Below, one piece after another: positions 37,501 to 49,993 of a stretch of 64,000 nucleotides of DNA (position 1 is the first letter of the stretch; each line of letters begins with the position of its first letter). The position numbers were made by a program, and so were the translations under genes. The notes under the pieces are model-generated. The model saw only the letters and a program-made list of their open reading frames with translations, searched no databases and was not told the origin of the DNA. Source of the stretch: Thunnus maccoyii (lineage: Eukaryota > Chordata > Actinopteri > Scombriformes > Scombridae); assembly GCF_910596095.1 (NCBI RefSeq), contig NC_056545.1, positions 25,567,067-25,631,066 on the forward strand, in the 5' to 3' direction.

Positions 37501-40500
37501 AAGATGAGAACAAATGTGAAAAGTTTCTTTCTTTAACTGAACTTTAAAGAGTAACTTAACACTATTGTGTTGTTTGGCTGCTCTCTCTGCTTGAAAGTCT
37601 GATGCACCTGTAACCACACCCAACAGTGATGTCACAGTGTACTGACACGCCCTGGAGTGCGAAGTGCAGCAAAGTGAGAGGTTCAACCACTGCAGGGCAG
37701 CAAAAACACAATTTTTAAAGTGTTAAGTTACTCTTCAACTAAAGCACAAAAACATTTGACGTTCCCAGTGCAAATAAAAAAAGACATTAACAACACTTGC
37801 CTCAACAAAAGTAATTACAGATAATGTGCCAGATAATAAACATGACAATTCATCAATGTGATGTGCAGGTTTTCACTTTGGCACACTAATGGTGCGTGAA
37901 TACTGTGAAAACTCACCCCCTTGTCCCTGGCATAGTTACTGTCTGTGATGTAAGTGACAGGTCGAGTGGGGTCCAGAGCTTTGGTATGCTTTATCAACGT
38001 CCTGCAAGACAAACAGAAAGCACCTTTAGGTGACTGAATTTCAAGTGCAGAGTAATCGCTACAACGCCACAAAAAGCTGACAAGCAAATCGAAGAGTCTG
38101 TTATAATTACATATGAGTGTAATTTAATAAACTTCTTTTGTCGGTCCCAACTTCAGCATGACAAAGAACCTGTCTGCACACTGGAAACATCATACCACTT
38201 TACTTTATGAGTACAGCAGTCGGGTCAAGTATTTGTCTACACTATTTGTCTCACTGAAGCCTCGGGCTTATTACTGAGCTCCAGCTGTTAGTGTTCAGGG
38301 CAGCTTCATGACTACTCTTACTGCATTACACACTTCAGAGGAAAGGTATCAGCTGTGACTGACAAACAAACCATTATCTCACCAGCAGACACACATACAG
38401 ACAGTTTACAAATGCTTCACTTTTTTTTTTTAAGTTTTGGGTTTTCAATGGCGTCCCAGTAGCCTTGTTCTTGTCCATCTCTGCACTGTCAACTATCAAA
38501 TAAAAGGGGGGGGGGGGGAGTGAAAAATTTCAAGGCAAAGACTAGTGACAAAAACAAAACAAGTGAATGATCTTGCATCTGCGAGGAACAGATAAGTCTT
38601 AAAAAATTTTTTTTTTTTTAAATGACCAGTACTCACTTGAAATAAAATTCAGCTGGAGGCATCTCTGCCGCTGGCTCATTGGCTACTGACCACATGACCA
38701 CAGAGGGATGGTTCTTGTCCCGACGCACAAGCTCGTCCATGACATCCAGGTGATGAGCCAGGGAGGCGTTTCCAAAACTGCGACTGCATTGTCGGGCAAG
38801 ACACAGCACACACCGAGACTGAGACAGCTCATGGAAAGAACAAAGACTGACATTCCAGACCCACCCAACCTCAAAACAGTGCACAAAACAAAGATAAGTG
38901 TCTGTCAACATCTGTAGGCAAGAACAGTGAGACTCACCCTGTCTTACACAGGTCAAAACTGTCTTCTGCTTCAGTGTCTTTCATGAAATGATTCATCAAA
39001 GAGGTTTTTTTAATATATTCTCATCTCTTTGATTTCATGACTGAGGTCTAAACATTCAGCTCTCAAAACCTGCCTCTAACATTCATGTTCATGTATCTCA
39101 ACACAAGTCAATAAAAATGTTGCCACAAACACAAAGTGAGAGCTACAGGGATGCTGGAAAGTGAGAGATCTTTCTGCATGTTTCCTCTTGCAATGCCAGA
39201 CTGCTTTTGAGTAAATCTAACTGAAGTAAAAATGCATGTGGCTGTTTATAATTAATTGAAACTTAATGGAATTTGGCTTAAAGCTGTTTCATTTAATTAA
39301 TGTAACTGGATAAACATCCATTAACTTGAGATGGAAATTGTTTTGTGGTTACCTTTTTTTTTAACTCAATTCAACTCCCCCAATATTAGAGAATATGCAC
39401 ATTTATTTTCAATATGTTGTCAAGAATATGCATCTTTCATTCTAATCTATTATTATCTAAATAAGAGTTTCATATAAGTCTAATCAACATGACTTGTAAC
39501 AACAGTAGAAAATCCTAACTTAGACAGGGTGAAGTTTCTTGCATGTATATTTTGTTGCTCTAATTTAACAATAGTCAGGAGGTTTTCAAGAATAATGGTG
39601 ATGGACACCACTCATCCTCTAAACAGTACAACCAATTCCTAAAGTCTATCCTCTGTCCTCATACACTGTGACTAACACTGAGACCTTAGACCCTATTGAC
39701 CACCCTAAACCCTTCAAACACACCTAAAGGTCCCAGAGAACTGAGCAGTGATACCTACATGTCTTTGATGCCCACCCCTGGGCACTCATCTATCACCACA
39801 ATGCCATGGCGGTCACACATCTGCAGGATCTCCTCCGCATAGGGGTAGTGGCTGGTACGGAAAGAGTTGGCCCCCAACCACTTCAGTAAGTTGAAGTCTT
39901 TGACAATCAGGGGCCAGTCCAAGCCTTTTCCTCTAATCTACAACACAAGGTAAAGAGATGAAGAGACAATTGAACTGGAGCCACTTTTTCTAAAACATAT
40001 TTCATGCAAATTTTATATAACTCTTTGTCCATGTACTGTAAGGGGGAAAACAGGTGTTAGTTCAGTAAATGGTAGAACATACAGTATATGTTGCCTCAGA
40101 GCAAAATGAACCTTTAAATTGAGTCTTCTGTAAAGGTTTTGCTTCCCTCTAGTGGTACTCACATCAGAGTCCTCGTGTTTATTGACTCCATGGAAATAGA
40201 AGGGCTTGTTGTTTATGAGGAACTGGGTGCTGGTAACATTGACAGTGCGGATGCCAACTGGTAGACTATAGACATCCTCATATGTTGATCTCTCATCAGC
40301 TGCCATCACACGAACCTTGATGTTAAAGCAAACAAGTCAGAATAAAAGAAAATCATGATAATGCTACCAAATAGAGCTCTTTTTAAAGTAAGTACTGCAA
40401 ATACAAGAGGATGTGCTGAATACCAAACAACTACAGCTAGTTAGGAAGTCAATTCTTACACAAGATAACATCACCATGCACTCAGTGTGGTGCAAAAACT

Positions 40501-43500
40501 GTCAGATGAGGAAGAAAAGCAAAGAGCAGTGAAAACTAACAATCTGGCTTGCACAATATCCAACCACATTGAAAACTGTCAAGCCACAAATCAAAACTTA
40601 ATTCTAGTAAAGGTACACAAACCTTTGACTGTAACTGTGAGTTACAATATGTTTCTAGATTATATGATTGTGAGAGATTTAAGGCTTATTTAAGTGAGAG
40701 GAGCAGCGATTTCTGAGAAGCTTATCAAGCTGGTAGTCAGATGTAAACATCTACATGTTACTGCATGACACTATTGTCAAGCCAGAGGGTGGCACATGAG
40801 TTTTATTTTTAAAATCGTATTATATTTTATTGTTGTCATTGAATAGGCATTCACTTAGGACTGTATAGGCATTGGTTGTGTAATAGTGAAGTTCCCCTTG
40901 GTCAGAACACACAGGATGTCCAGATGTTGTTAACTCTTCTTCACTGATTCTCTTGTAACACAGCAGCACAGTGTTGCAACCATTTAGGCTTACAGGTGTT
41001 GAGTTGAAGGAGGTGTGTTTTTGTGTGATCGGGGTGCATTCAAAGCAAAAACATTTAGCAGCTGCCGGTCGACAAATCAGGGGAGAAGGGACAGACATGT
41101 TTAAGCATTCATCAACAGTTTACACTGTTGAAAGAAAGAAAAACTGAGTATTTATGTTGTGTCAGGAATCTGATCGTACCTGCTGACCGTTGGGTCAAGC
41201 AGCAACATGTAGTGGATGTTTGCATCTGACTACCAGTTAGATAAGAAACATCTTTATATTTCTGTGAGAACAGCTACTGTTGTGCCTTCAGCGAAGTGAT
41301 CCAATGCAGGGGTCTGAAATACACTTCTTTATGCAAGTGGACTACAGCTAGTTTGGTGCCATATAAATGAATAAATGAAGCAACTGTGAGTTAACAATCA
41401 TTAATTCATGATCTATCGAGTGTTAACTAATCACGCTCATAATGACTTGATAATTTAATGGTGAGACAGGCTATATTCATGCATTAAATCATCAGGGGTC
41501 ATGCATTAGTTATGCATACTTAAGCATAATAAAGTGTTACTGATGCTTTAATTACAGCAGAACTATAATTAGATTTTTTATAGTTTTATGATATCTAGAA
41601 ACTTCATCTGACACAAGGTGGAACATGTGATCTTCCTGGTGGTAAATTAAGTGCATAAAACAGGTTGTCTTACCTCCAAAGAGTAAAGATAACCTGGATT
41701 CTCATGCATCAAGTACGGCCACCACAGATTGACATCTTCTACTTTGAGCACTCCAGATGGCTGGTTGGAGGAGGCCACACAGCGGCGGTTTTTGTCCATC
41801 AAAGTGACCTTCAGGTTTGCTTTGGCAGCACCTTGGACTGATACCTTGTATTTGACTAGACCTGAAACACAGAGGATACAACAAAGTCTAATAAAACAGA
41901 CATGAACAATCAGAAAGCTGCTTCTTCGTTCAGTGAGGTTGCATGTGATGCATCTGATAGCCACTTAATCATTGGATTTCTACCAAATGCTTTGGTTTTA
42001 GTAAGGGTTAGAAAGTGAATAAATTTCATTGTATACAGCTGTATTTATTTACCAGTGTTATCCAAGAAGTCAGTCACCACAGTGATGTCATCCACATAAG
42101 CCTTAGGAGTTGTATACAGCAGCACAGGACGATGTATCCCAGCATAGTTGAAGAAATCAAAGTAGATGTTTTGCACAAAAAAACCAGGAGGATACCTGTT
42201 GAGCAATTACATTTGCCTTATTATCTCAATACTCATTGACAGGAAATTGTGCACATTTAATCTTGACTAAATACAATAAATAAAGTCTGAATTACATGTC
42301 TAGTTTGAAAGGTTTGAACATTCTCACTATTGATTCCCATTATAAAAAAACTTGGGGGAAAAAAGGGCATTTATAAAAACTATAAATGATTCTAAACATT
42401 TGAATTGAAGCACGAATCACCTGGATACATTAAAAACATGTCACACATGAATTTAAGCTTTCTTATCAAGTCAGTGTTTTAATTAGGAAAATAAAAAGTG
42501 AATGAGGTTACTTGGAGAGGTCGTTCATGTGCTGGATGATTCCTGGAGGAAGAGTCTCCAGAGTCAGAGTGTTGTTGACAGCGATGGTGATCCTGCACGG
42601 CGTCGTTGGGTCCTTGCGGATTAAACCGCCTATCTCTGCCTCAAAGGGAAGATGGCCACCTTTATGCTCTGTCACTTGCACCCCGTTCACCCACTGCAGA
42701 GGTAGAGACAGCGAGTCTGAAGCAGCTTGGTCTCAGTTGTGGGTACAAAAGGATGACTGAGATCTTTAAATAGTCTCTAAATTTAATACAAGCACGGATA
42801 GCTCTGGGTTTTCGGGGTGCACATAATACTCACCACCACTGAATAATAGTGAGCACTCCCCACTCTGAGAACCACTCTTGTTCCCTCATCGGCGATCCAG
42901 CGGGCAGGAACCACCACCTCTCGCTCATACCACACCCAGCCAATGAAGTCTCTCAGTGTGGGGTCCTGGGTGATGTCGTTGTAGCTGGCAGGTACTGGCA
43001 TGTCAATCACTGGGCCAGTCTAACACACAGGAGCACATGGACGTGGAAATGGGTGAGAAAACCGCCTAATGAAAAGGCTTCATTTATTTCGACTGGGGCT
43101 GACTGTTAGTCACCACAATGATAATCATCCATAATTAGAATAATAATAGTAACAGCATGATCATGATAGATTGTTTTTCATTTGATTCTCATTTTGCTCT
43201 TTTGGCAATGGTTGGACCCTGAAAATAAATCTTGCAAATTAAAGGAATAAGAAAGAAAAAAAAAAACTTTGGTTACAAAAAATAATGTGTATTTTCTGGC
43301 TTTTCTCTCATTTTTTGCTTTTTCCTTGTTAAATACTAGATACATCATCTCTTCTAGTCCCCAAAACCTTTGACAAACACAGGGTCATAAGCCATACAGG
43401 TTGAGAACCAATGTCCTCTGGTATCATGATTATGTTTCTATAGGTTAAATGAACTTGAGAGTGTTTCTGTTAAACTGATATTAAATTGGAGAGAATGTAG

Positions 43501-44537
43501 TAAGTAATGATCTTACTGATCAGTTTTATCACTTCTGTGATATCACAGTAGCATCTGCTAACGGACTGACAGTAGGTTTAAGGTATTGTATGATAAGTTT
43601 CTGTTTTGGACTTAAAAGGATGAGCTCACAATTTTTCAAGTCTGCCCTAAAATAACAGTCAGGAGCCCAAATGAACATTGAAACAGGTTTTTCTTGCTCT
43701 GATCATTCCTCCTCTTCATACTGACCATTAGAAGATCCCTTCATAATGCAAGTGATGGAGGACAAAATCCACAGTCCTCGTTTTGAGCAAAAATGTATTT
43801 AAAAGTTTATCTGAAGCTAATATGAAGCTTCAGTCGTCCAAATGAGTCAAATCAAGTAGATATCTTTTAATGTTATTTTTGTTTTATTTATTTGATGCTA
43901 AAAAGACTGTAAATGTGGCAGATATCCACTTGATATGACTCACTCAGACTGCTGAAGCCTCATATAAGCTTCACATCGACTTTTAAGTGTATTTTTGCAC
44001 AAAACGACTGTGTGGACACACTGTGGCCCCCATCACTTACATTGAAAGCACATTTGAAGGAGATCTTTTATGAACAGGAGGAATGATTACAGCGAGGAAA
44101 ACTTTACTGTTTTAAAACAAACTTGAAATATTGTGAACCCATCCTTTATGCACTTTGTGGCGTTTTGCATCTCCTATGGTACGTTAAGTGGACTAAAATG
44201 TCCTATATTGCAACTGTCAGTGATTATACTGACCTGTTTCTTTAAATTCAGATAACTGTCAAACAAATAAAACGAGCTCCTTCATATTATCAGAGCTGCA
44301 GCTGGCTGCGGTCCTGCTCACCTCTGCAAGGGGACTTTTGTACCATGCTTTCTCGAAGCCCTGGTTCCTGTTAGAAGACTTGTCAGCCCTGAAGACCCAC
44401 AGCCCGCTCAGCTCCTTCACCTCCCTGGAGGAAGACTCCCGGGGGAAAAGCATCCCGGTGTCCAGCGGACACACCGCGTCCCACAGCGCGCACACACACA
44501 GGACCCGGAGCACACCGAGGACCCCGGGGGGAGACAT
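34590..44537 (-). CDS. gusb: GUSB, lysosomal beta-glucuronidase (complete, 12 exons)
   Basis: Glycoside hydrolase family 2 enzyme that removes beta-glucuronic acid from glycosaminoglycans in lysosomes. Exons on the minus strand: 44537-44322, 43019-42834, 42693-42512, 42195-42053, 41861-41674, 40315-40163, 39937-39759, 38783-38637, 38001-37917, 36548-36372, 36150-36015, 34741-34590. All phases close, giving 647 aa (human 651). A hydrophobic signal peptide covers about residues 5-24. The GH2 sandwich and jelly-roll domains lead to the TIM barrel. The acid/base residue is E452 in SVANEP and the nucleophile E541 in QSEYG. The N-glycosylation site N174 (NNT) aligns with human N173. The C-terminus is short (ending YPCPL). 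The start at 44537 is preferred over an in-frame ATG at 44594 because it puts the hydrophobic signal at the N-terminus. Confidence 0.96.
34841..36042. repeat. Tandem duplication in gusb intron 11 reaching into exon 11
   Basis: Copy A (34841-35580) and copy B (35583-36042) abut and share long stretches: AGAGATT then TTTTTCTGAGTAAATT, AGTTAGAGGTGAACAAAAAT, CAACTTCAACTCATGTTAGG, CAATAACACAACACTCAATA, GGAGTACTGTATAAACAGC and GTCATGAAGTC-GCAAAGTT. Copy A holds about 280 extra bases (about 35175-35470), part of a dispersed repeat ending near CCTAGAGCCACGCCACTAAC. The last 28 bases of copy B (36015-36042) are the 3' end of exon 11. Confidence 0.8.
36590..36645. repeat. LINE-tail fragment with ATTAGATTCAA repeats
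   Basis: ATTAGATTCAACTTTATT then ATTAGATTCAAGTTTATTG and TCATTG, the kind of short terminus left by fish LINEs. It lies in gusb intron 9, just upstream of exon 10. Confidence 0.4.
37546..37736. mobile_element. 191-bp MITE with 18-bp inverted ends
   Basis: The left end AAAGAGTAACTTAACACT and the reverse complement of the right end GAAGAGTAACTTAACACT differ at one base. It lies in gusb intron 9. No coding capacity. Confidence 0.75.
43614..44147. mobile_element. Long palindromic (fold-back) element, about 534 bp
   Basis: Two arms of about 230-260 bp are reverse complements. Paired landmarks on the left arm are AAAAGGATG, TCACAATTTTTCAAGT, ATCATTCCTCCT, AAGTGATGG, GAGCAAAAATG and ATATGAAGCTTCAG; each has its match, inverted, on the right arm. 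The centre is near 43880. It lies in gusb intron 1 and has no reading frame of note. Confidence 0.8.
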
Positions 44538-44602
44538 CCTGGACAAACCAGACTGCTGCAGGCGTCCACTCAGGAAGTAACTTCTGCTGCTCATATGAGT
44601 CA

Positions 44603-44632
44603 GTCACATGATTTTCTTTGCGGTCACATGAC
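44603..44632 (-). promoter_or_regulatory. Paired CLEAR-like E-boxes upstream of gusb
   Basis: GTCACATGAT at 44603-44612 and GTCACATGAC at 44623-44632, 20 bp apart centre to centre, 66-95 bp upstream of the chosen ATG. The consensus for TFEB-type CLEAR elements is GTCACGTGAC, so each differs at one or two positions. GUSB is a lysosomal enzyme, which makes TFEB/TFE3 control plausible, but this is inference. Confidence 0.45.
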
Positions 44633-44639
44633 CACAGAG

Positions 44640-46890
44640 CCAGGCCGGCAAAAAACAACCTTTCTGCTGCCTGTAGCATATCTTAAAATATTGCAATTGA
44701 GACTAAATGTCAGCATGAACTTTCCTCCCTTTTTTTTAGTAAAATAAAAATTACCAAAACACTCTGACTTTTTGTCCGTCTGTGATTTAAGATCTGCGAT
44801 ATAAATAATACTGTCTGACAGCCAACTTGCACAGATGTCAGAATGTTGACGTCCTTTTTATGTATTTTTCCCATATGATACACTTAAATAATTACACTTA
44901 AAGAAATGTTGGTAGTGTAGTTTTTTTCCCTGAAAGATTGAACCACATTTGGAGCCTTAGTTTCAGATCTTTGCGTATTGCACCACCTGGTGGTCAATTT
45001 TTACAAACTGTTGAAAGTGACCTCCAGTTAAAATTTTAACTGACTAAATTTGCCGTCAACCTTCAGATATGTTGATATATTTAGAGTAGAAGACAAAAAT
45101 CTGCTGAAAACTGCTTTGTTCTACGTGAACATTTGTACTTTACATCACCCACAAAAACTCCTTTCAGTCCTGCAAACATGAGCAACAACACTGAGGCTCA
45201 GTGTACCGATGAGGTCCAAACTTTGGATCTAAGTTTCCCTGCAGCATGACTGAGGGTCTTCATGTAGACCTCATGATAAGGTCTTAATGGATCAGTTGCA
45301 AGAAGCCCTGCAGCCAACGATGTTCTTCATGTCTTAGATGTGTGTGAAATCTACATGGATGGACGATAACATGGACATGGATGCCTCTGGTCTGTTTATC
45401 TCCAACAATAACTATTAATAGTCATTTCACTCAGAGGCTCCCCCTCTGACCCCTGACCCTTTAGGCCCCCAGACCTGTGCCCTGTGGGAGAGAGTTCCAG
45501 AGGACAGGAGGGACCAGCAGAGGCAGCACATACACACTGTCTATGTTTTGGAAATGTATGATGAGAAGCAGATAAAAGATACAAGGTCTGTCCAACACCC
45601 ACATTACCTATACAACATGAAAAGTTCATGACATGATGGATTCATGAATGTACACTCATATTAACAACCTCTATATCAATCATAAAAACTTAAATAATTA
45701 TTATATTAGCCAACTTTTTAAGGAAATGTTTCATTTTTAGTTTGACGTCTGGGTTTTTAGTTTTGGAAAAACAGGAACAATAAAAAATGCATTTAATGAA
45801 AATACAAACATTTATAGGACTTCCATAGATTTGTACCAATTAAAATGGTTACTATATCCTTCTTGGATTAAATTAAGATTTTTATAAATAATTCCTCAAA
45901 TATTATACTGTATGTTATGCAAAATATCCTAAAGCAGCTCCTAACTGGCCAAGTCAGGACAACCTCCTAAAAATAAGAGACTTATCAGTCCTAACTTCAA
46001 GACAATTAAGGTTTTGGCCGAAGAGCAATTCACATTGCATTATATTGCTAAAAGTAGCTCTGAAGTCTGTGAGAAGTTAGAGGGAGTTCAGAGGACTACT
46101 AGTCACTGTCCTACTCACAATCAGCTGCCAGTGTCAGTGTTTATAGCACTGATGAAATTTCAATATCTCAGCTGTCAGAATGATTCATTTTGTGGATAAA
46201 CGATATCAGACACCAATTACTATTCAAAGCAGAGTATTTTCTATATTTCTAAAACATGTTTGTTTTACTCTTTCAGCTTAGAACAAAAACACAGAAGAAG
46301 TAGGCGGACACCAACATAAACCACACTAAACCACTGAAAACACTGTGTGATTGATAACACAGATTCTAAAATAATTAGAATCAACAACATGGCATGATTA
46401 CAAAGTCTATATAATCTTCCATCTGGTTTGTTGTTATTACTGCTGGTAAATGGAAATGTTAGTTTGCATTTTTAACTCTTTGTCGCAGAGATTTGCCCCA
46501 AACTTGTCTTTTTAGATGTCAAACTACATACTCTATGTACTAACTAGTCCATTTACTGACAGCAGACATTTATGTCTTCTAAAAAAAACTGCACATATGA
46601 ATTACAACTTCATGCAATAAAACTGTTTGTTTCCGTTTTAACTTGTAATTGTTTTCTGCATCCTGTTGTGTGTTTTTATCATCAGACCATCAGCTGCTAC
46701 AGGAGACATTTCTGACAGCTGCACATCAATATCTCTGCTCTCTTTCTCTCTCTTTTGTTTTCAAATTCGTTGTATTGTCATAATCATTAGTACAATATTT
46801 GCTGAATCAGGTTGTATTAGAGTTAAATGTCAGTAATAACTCTGAATGTAAGGACGAAATACCACAAATGATTTGCACATTACTGCAAAG
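44640..46890. other. Intergenic DNA between gusb and the 47-kb gene
   Basis: AT-rich and mostly featureless. A somewhat GC-richer patch lies at 45430-45520 with no convincing exon. No repeat family recognised. Confidence 0.45.
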
Positions 46891-47183
46891 CTACTGAAAT
46901 GAAAGAAAAACAAATCGTACAAATAATTGAACAAACTAGTATAAATAAATGTTATTTTAAAATTAAGGTTACGAGGTTACGTCATGCCAACAGAACCTTG
47001 ATTCCTCACTTTGCACCTGAACTTGGACCCGAGTGGACCTATCGCAAAGCTTGGATACTGGAAAGTGAACTCTTGGAAAACTCTTCAACTCTAAAGCGGA
47101 TCTTGTTGGAAAACAAAACTACTTGGATCTCTGAACAACTACTTGGACTTCTGAACTCTTGTGGACAACTGAACAAGTTGGAA

Positions 47184-49912
47184 ATGGCCCTCGGAGGACC
47201 CCTCTCCACTGGTGACCACCTGCTGACTGGAGTCGCCCATGAGATGGACCGTGACCCGGCAGGTAAGACCAATTTAAAATTTATATTTTACTTATGATTT
47301 ATTCATTATTTATCTCCAAGAAAGTTTTAAAACCAATCTTAGAGTAAAAATAATGTCACTTTTAGAGTTTAAAGGTGGACAGTTCATAGCATGTAATTGG
47401 GCCTATTGAAAAAAACACAGATTTGGTGAAAACAGACAGTTATTCGACGATTTCTCCGTGTAAAATGATTATTTATTGGATAGAACGAATGAAATATCCC
47501 GGGACAGGTGTGGAATGTGTAAACAATTAGTGTAGTGATTTGAAACACTGTTATTTTGGTTTCAATGCATCAAATTGTCCAAAACTTGCATTGAAATTAT
47601 GGAAAAAAGATGGCGACTGGGCCAAATTTCGGAAAATGCCAAAATTATGTTCTTGTCTCGCACCATGGAGACGCTGGAACTCTGAGCTCCAGACGTCAGA
47701 ACGTCAGGACGTACAGGTGTAAACACACCTGGTCCGGTTCTTCTAATGTGTAAATCTGAGCAGCTTGTTTTGATTGTTGAGGCTTAATTGGCTAAAAAAA
47801 AATCCGGAACTGTTGCCGAATAATTAAAAAAAAAAAATCATTTACGTTTCAAAGTTCATCACATTTTGAACTAATTTCAAGATATTCATCAACATGGAGG
47901 AGAAAAAGTGAAGCATGTCTGACTGTTTTTGGGTTCACAATCAGAACTGTTGCGTTCAATCATTATATAGTTTGTACTTGACATGTTGGTATTTTCATAA
48001 CATTGAAACGCGATCTGTTTGTTCGTTTGTTGTTTTATTTTTCGAGGGAGAAGACAGAAACGTGCAGCTTTAAGGTTCTGCGTGTGCGCGTCCTGCGTCC
48101 AGGATGCCGCCGACTCCTGCACGTCCTGACGGTTTGTATCACATTATCGCAGTTTTTCTTGTGATCCGTGTCTGGAACAGAACCCAGCCCCCTCTCAGTT
48201 TTCTCATTTACCCCGTTATCCAATTTCCCCTCTCATAAATTCTCGTCCAAAGAAAGGATTTGTAGCCTGCAATAATAATCCAGATCAAAAAAAGAAAAGT
48301 GGATAGAGCCGGTGCGTTAAAGCGCAGGGCGCGCAGGGATCTCAAAGTCTCCTGATTTAGCAGTTTATGTGCGCCTTATAATTAAAAACATTTTAACTGT
48401 GAGCCCTACAGTGTTGCGGGCACATTATCACTATTATGAGTATATTTTATTTTTCTGCAAAGTTGCCAGTGCTCATAATTCAGAACGGTTTAAACCTTCA
48501 TTTACTGGGCAGCTTAATATGTGACAACAATTTGATAATTCGTGATCAGCTCTTAATAAAATGATAATCACGTCAGTGGTACAAATTTACTTTTCATCAT
48601 CAGACGTCAGCTAAATAAAATTCAATTCAGAGTTGATTTGAAATATGAAAACATGCTGCCCGACTTTCAGCGGCTTTTTACATCCAAAACATACATGACC
48701 ACATGAGTTTTGATGATATGACATAGTTATAGTTCTTATATGTTTATATTTTTTCTAATTTTAACTTTGATTGTTGGTTATTTAGTCCAAATATTTGATG
48801 TTATGTTTTATATATAGAAATGCTTTAGATTTGAAATCAAGTTCTCATGTGATGTGTCTCTTTTCCCATCAGGTGGCTCCTTTCAGCGTGTCGACTACCT
48901 TGTTGAGTGTCCTGCAGGAGACGGCGTCCCTGAAGTCATCAGGATCCTGGACCACGATGATGACAACAATCTCCCCATCTGCATCTCTTCTGACAAGAAG
49001 GAGGAGGGTGAGGTTGCGGTAAGTATTGTACGTACAGGTGGAGGTGAGGACGTTCCTCCGTTCTCTTCTGATGAAGAGAGTGACGAAGAGGAGGATGAAG
49101 ACACCGAAGACAGTGAGGGCTGGTCTGACTCGTCAAGCGAGGATACTGGATATGACAGTCTGTCCGAAGATGAAGAGGAATTAGAAGACGACCACATCAG
49201 ATGTCGCTCTCCTCTCGTCCAGCAGCTCTCACCAGAGAACATTTGGCAGCATTGGAGAGAAGCTTGTCCTCCTGTTCCTGCTGGTTCTCCTGTTCCTGCT
49301 GGTCCTCCTGTTCCTGCTGGTTCTCCTGTTCCTGTTGCTGCTCCTGTTGTTGTTCCTCAGCAGCTGACTGCCAGGCGTCCACCGGTACCTGTTCGGCACC
49401 GCAAGCCCCGAGGAGCTTCAGCATCCCAACGGCCTGAAGAGTCTACTCCTTCAACCGCCAGCCTCAGCTCGTCCATGAAGAGGAGCAGGGAAGACAGCCA
49501 CTGGGAGAGGGTGACTGCTAAGCGGCCAAGGTGGAACTGTGAGGAGAGAACGGACAACTCAGCTCCCTCAACTTCAGACCACAGCTCTTCTACAAACAGA
49601 AGCTGGGACGAGAGCTACAGAGACTCACTACTTTTATTCTCCGGCCTCAGCTTGTACACGAAGAAGAGCAGGGGAGACAGTGACTCGGAGGAGGTGACTG
49701 CTAAGCGCCTGAAGAGGGACTGTGAGGAAAGACCTGACAACTCCGCTCCCCCAACGTCAGACCTCAGCTCCTCTCCAATCAGCAGCAGGGACGAGAGCTA
49801 CGGATACGCAGAGCCCTCAACTTCAAGTGGCATCTCTGCATCTACAAACAGGCCATTCCGGGAGCGTCATTTTGGGATCCCGTTGTGGGCTTATGACAGC
49901 GACTCAGACTAG
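47184..49912 (+). CDS. Unrecognised acidic/basic low-complexity protein, two exons
   Basis: I do not recognise this gene. Exon 47184-47262 (ATG, phase 1, donor GTAAGA) joins exon 48873-49912 (acceptor CCCATCAG) in frame to give 372 aa ending in TAG. Residues 27-70 look globular (FQRVDYLVECP, VIRILDH). Residues about 91-133 are an acidic Glu/Asp/Ser block. Residues about 159-188 hold a Pro-Val-Pro-Ala-Gly repeat. Residues about 227-278 and 289-338 are an internal duplication, each with VTAKR, CEER, DNSAP and DESY; the basic KRPRW and KRLKRD may be nuclear localisation signals. The C-terminus is acidic again (DSDSD). The composition suggests a disordered nuclear protein, which is inference. The frame also stays open upstream to 46899, so the start is uncertain. 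It may have further downstream exons (see 51.2-53.1 kb). Confidence 0.6.
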
Positions 49913-49993
49913 GACTGCCAGCCTTGTACACTGCAGGAAGCAGGTTCAGAAAACTGTAAATACTTTGCATCTGGCAGAGCTGCCGATGCCCAG

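Noticed and set aside
44535-44594. In-frame upstream ATG of gusb
   Set aside because: It adds 19 polar residues before the hydrophobic signal peptide; the inner ATG fits a secreted/lysosomal protein better, though the outer one cannot be excluded.
49020-49036. GTAAGT...ACAG pair inside the large exon of the 47-kb gene
   Set aside because: It would make a 17-base intron, too short for the spliceosome, and the frame reads through.
48895-49242. 115-codon antisense serine-rich frame
   Set aside because: Mirror of the acidic Glu/Asp/Ser block of the 47-kb gene; composition artefact.
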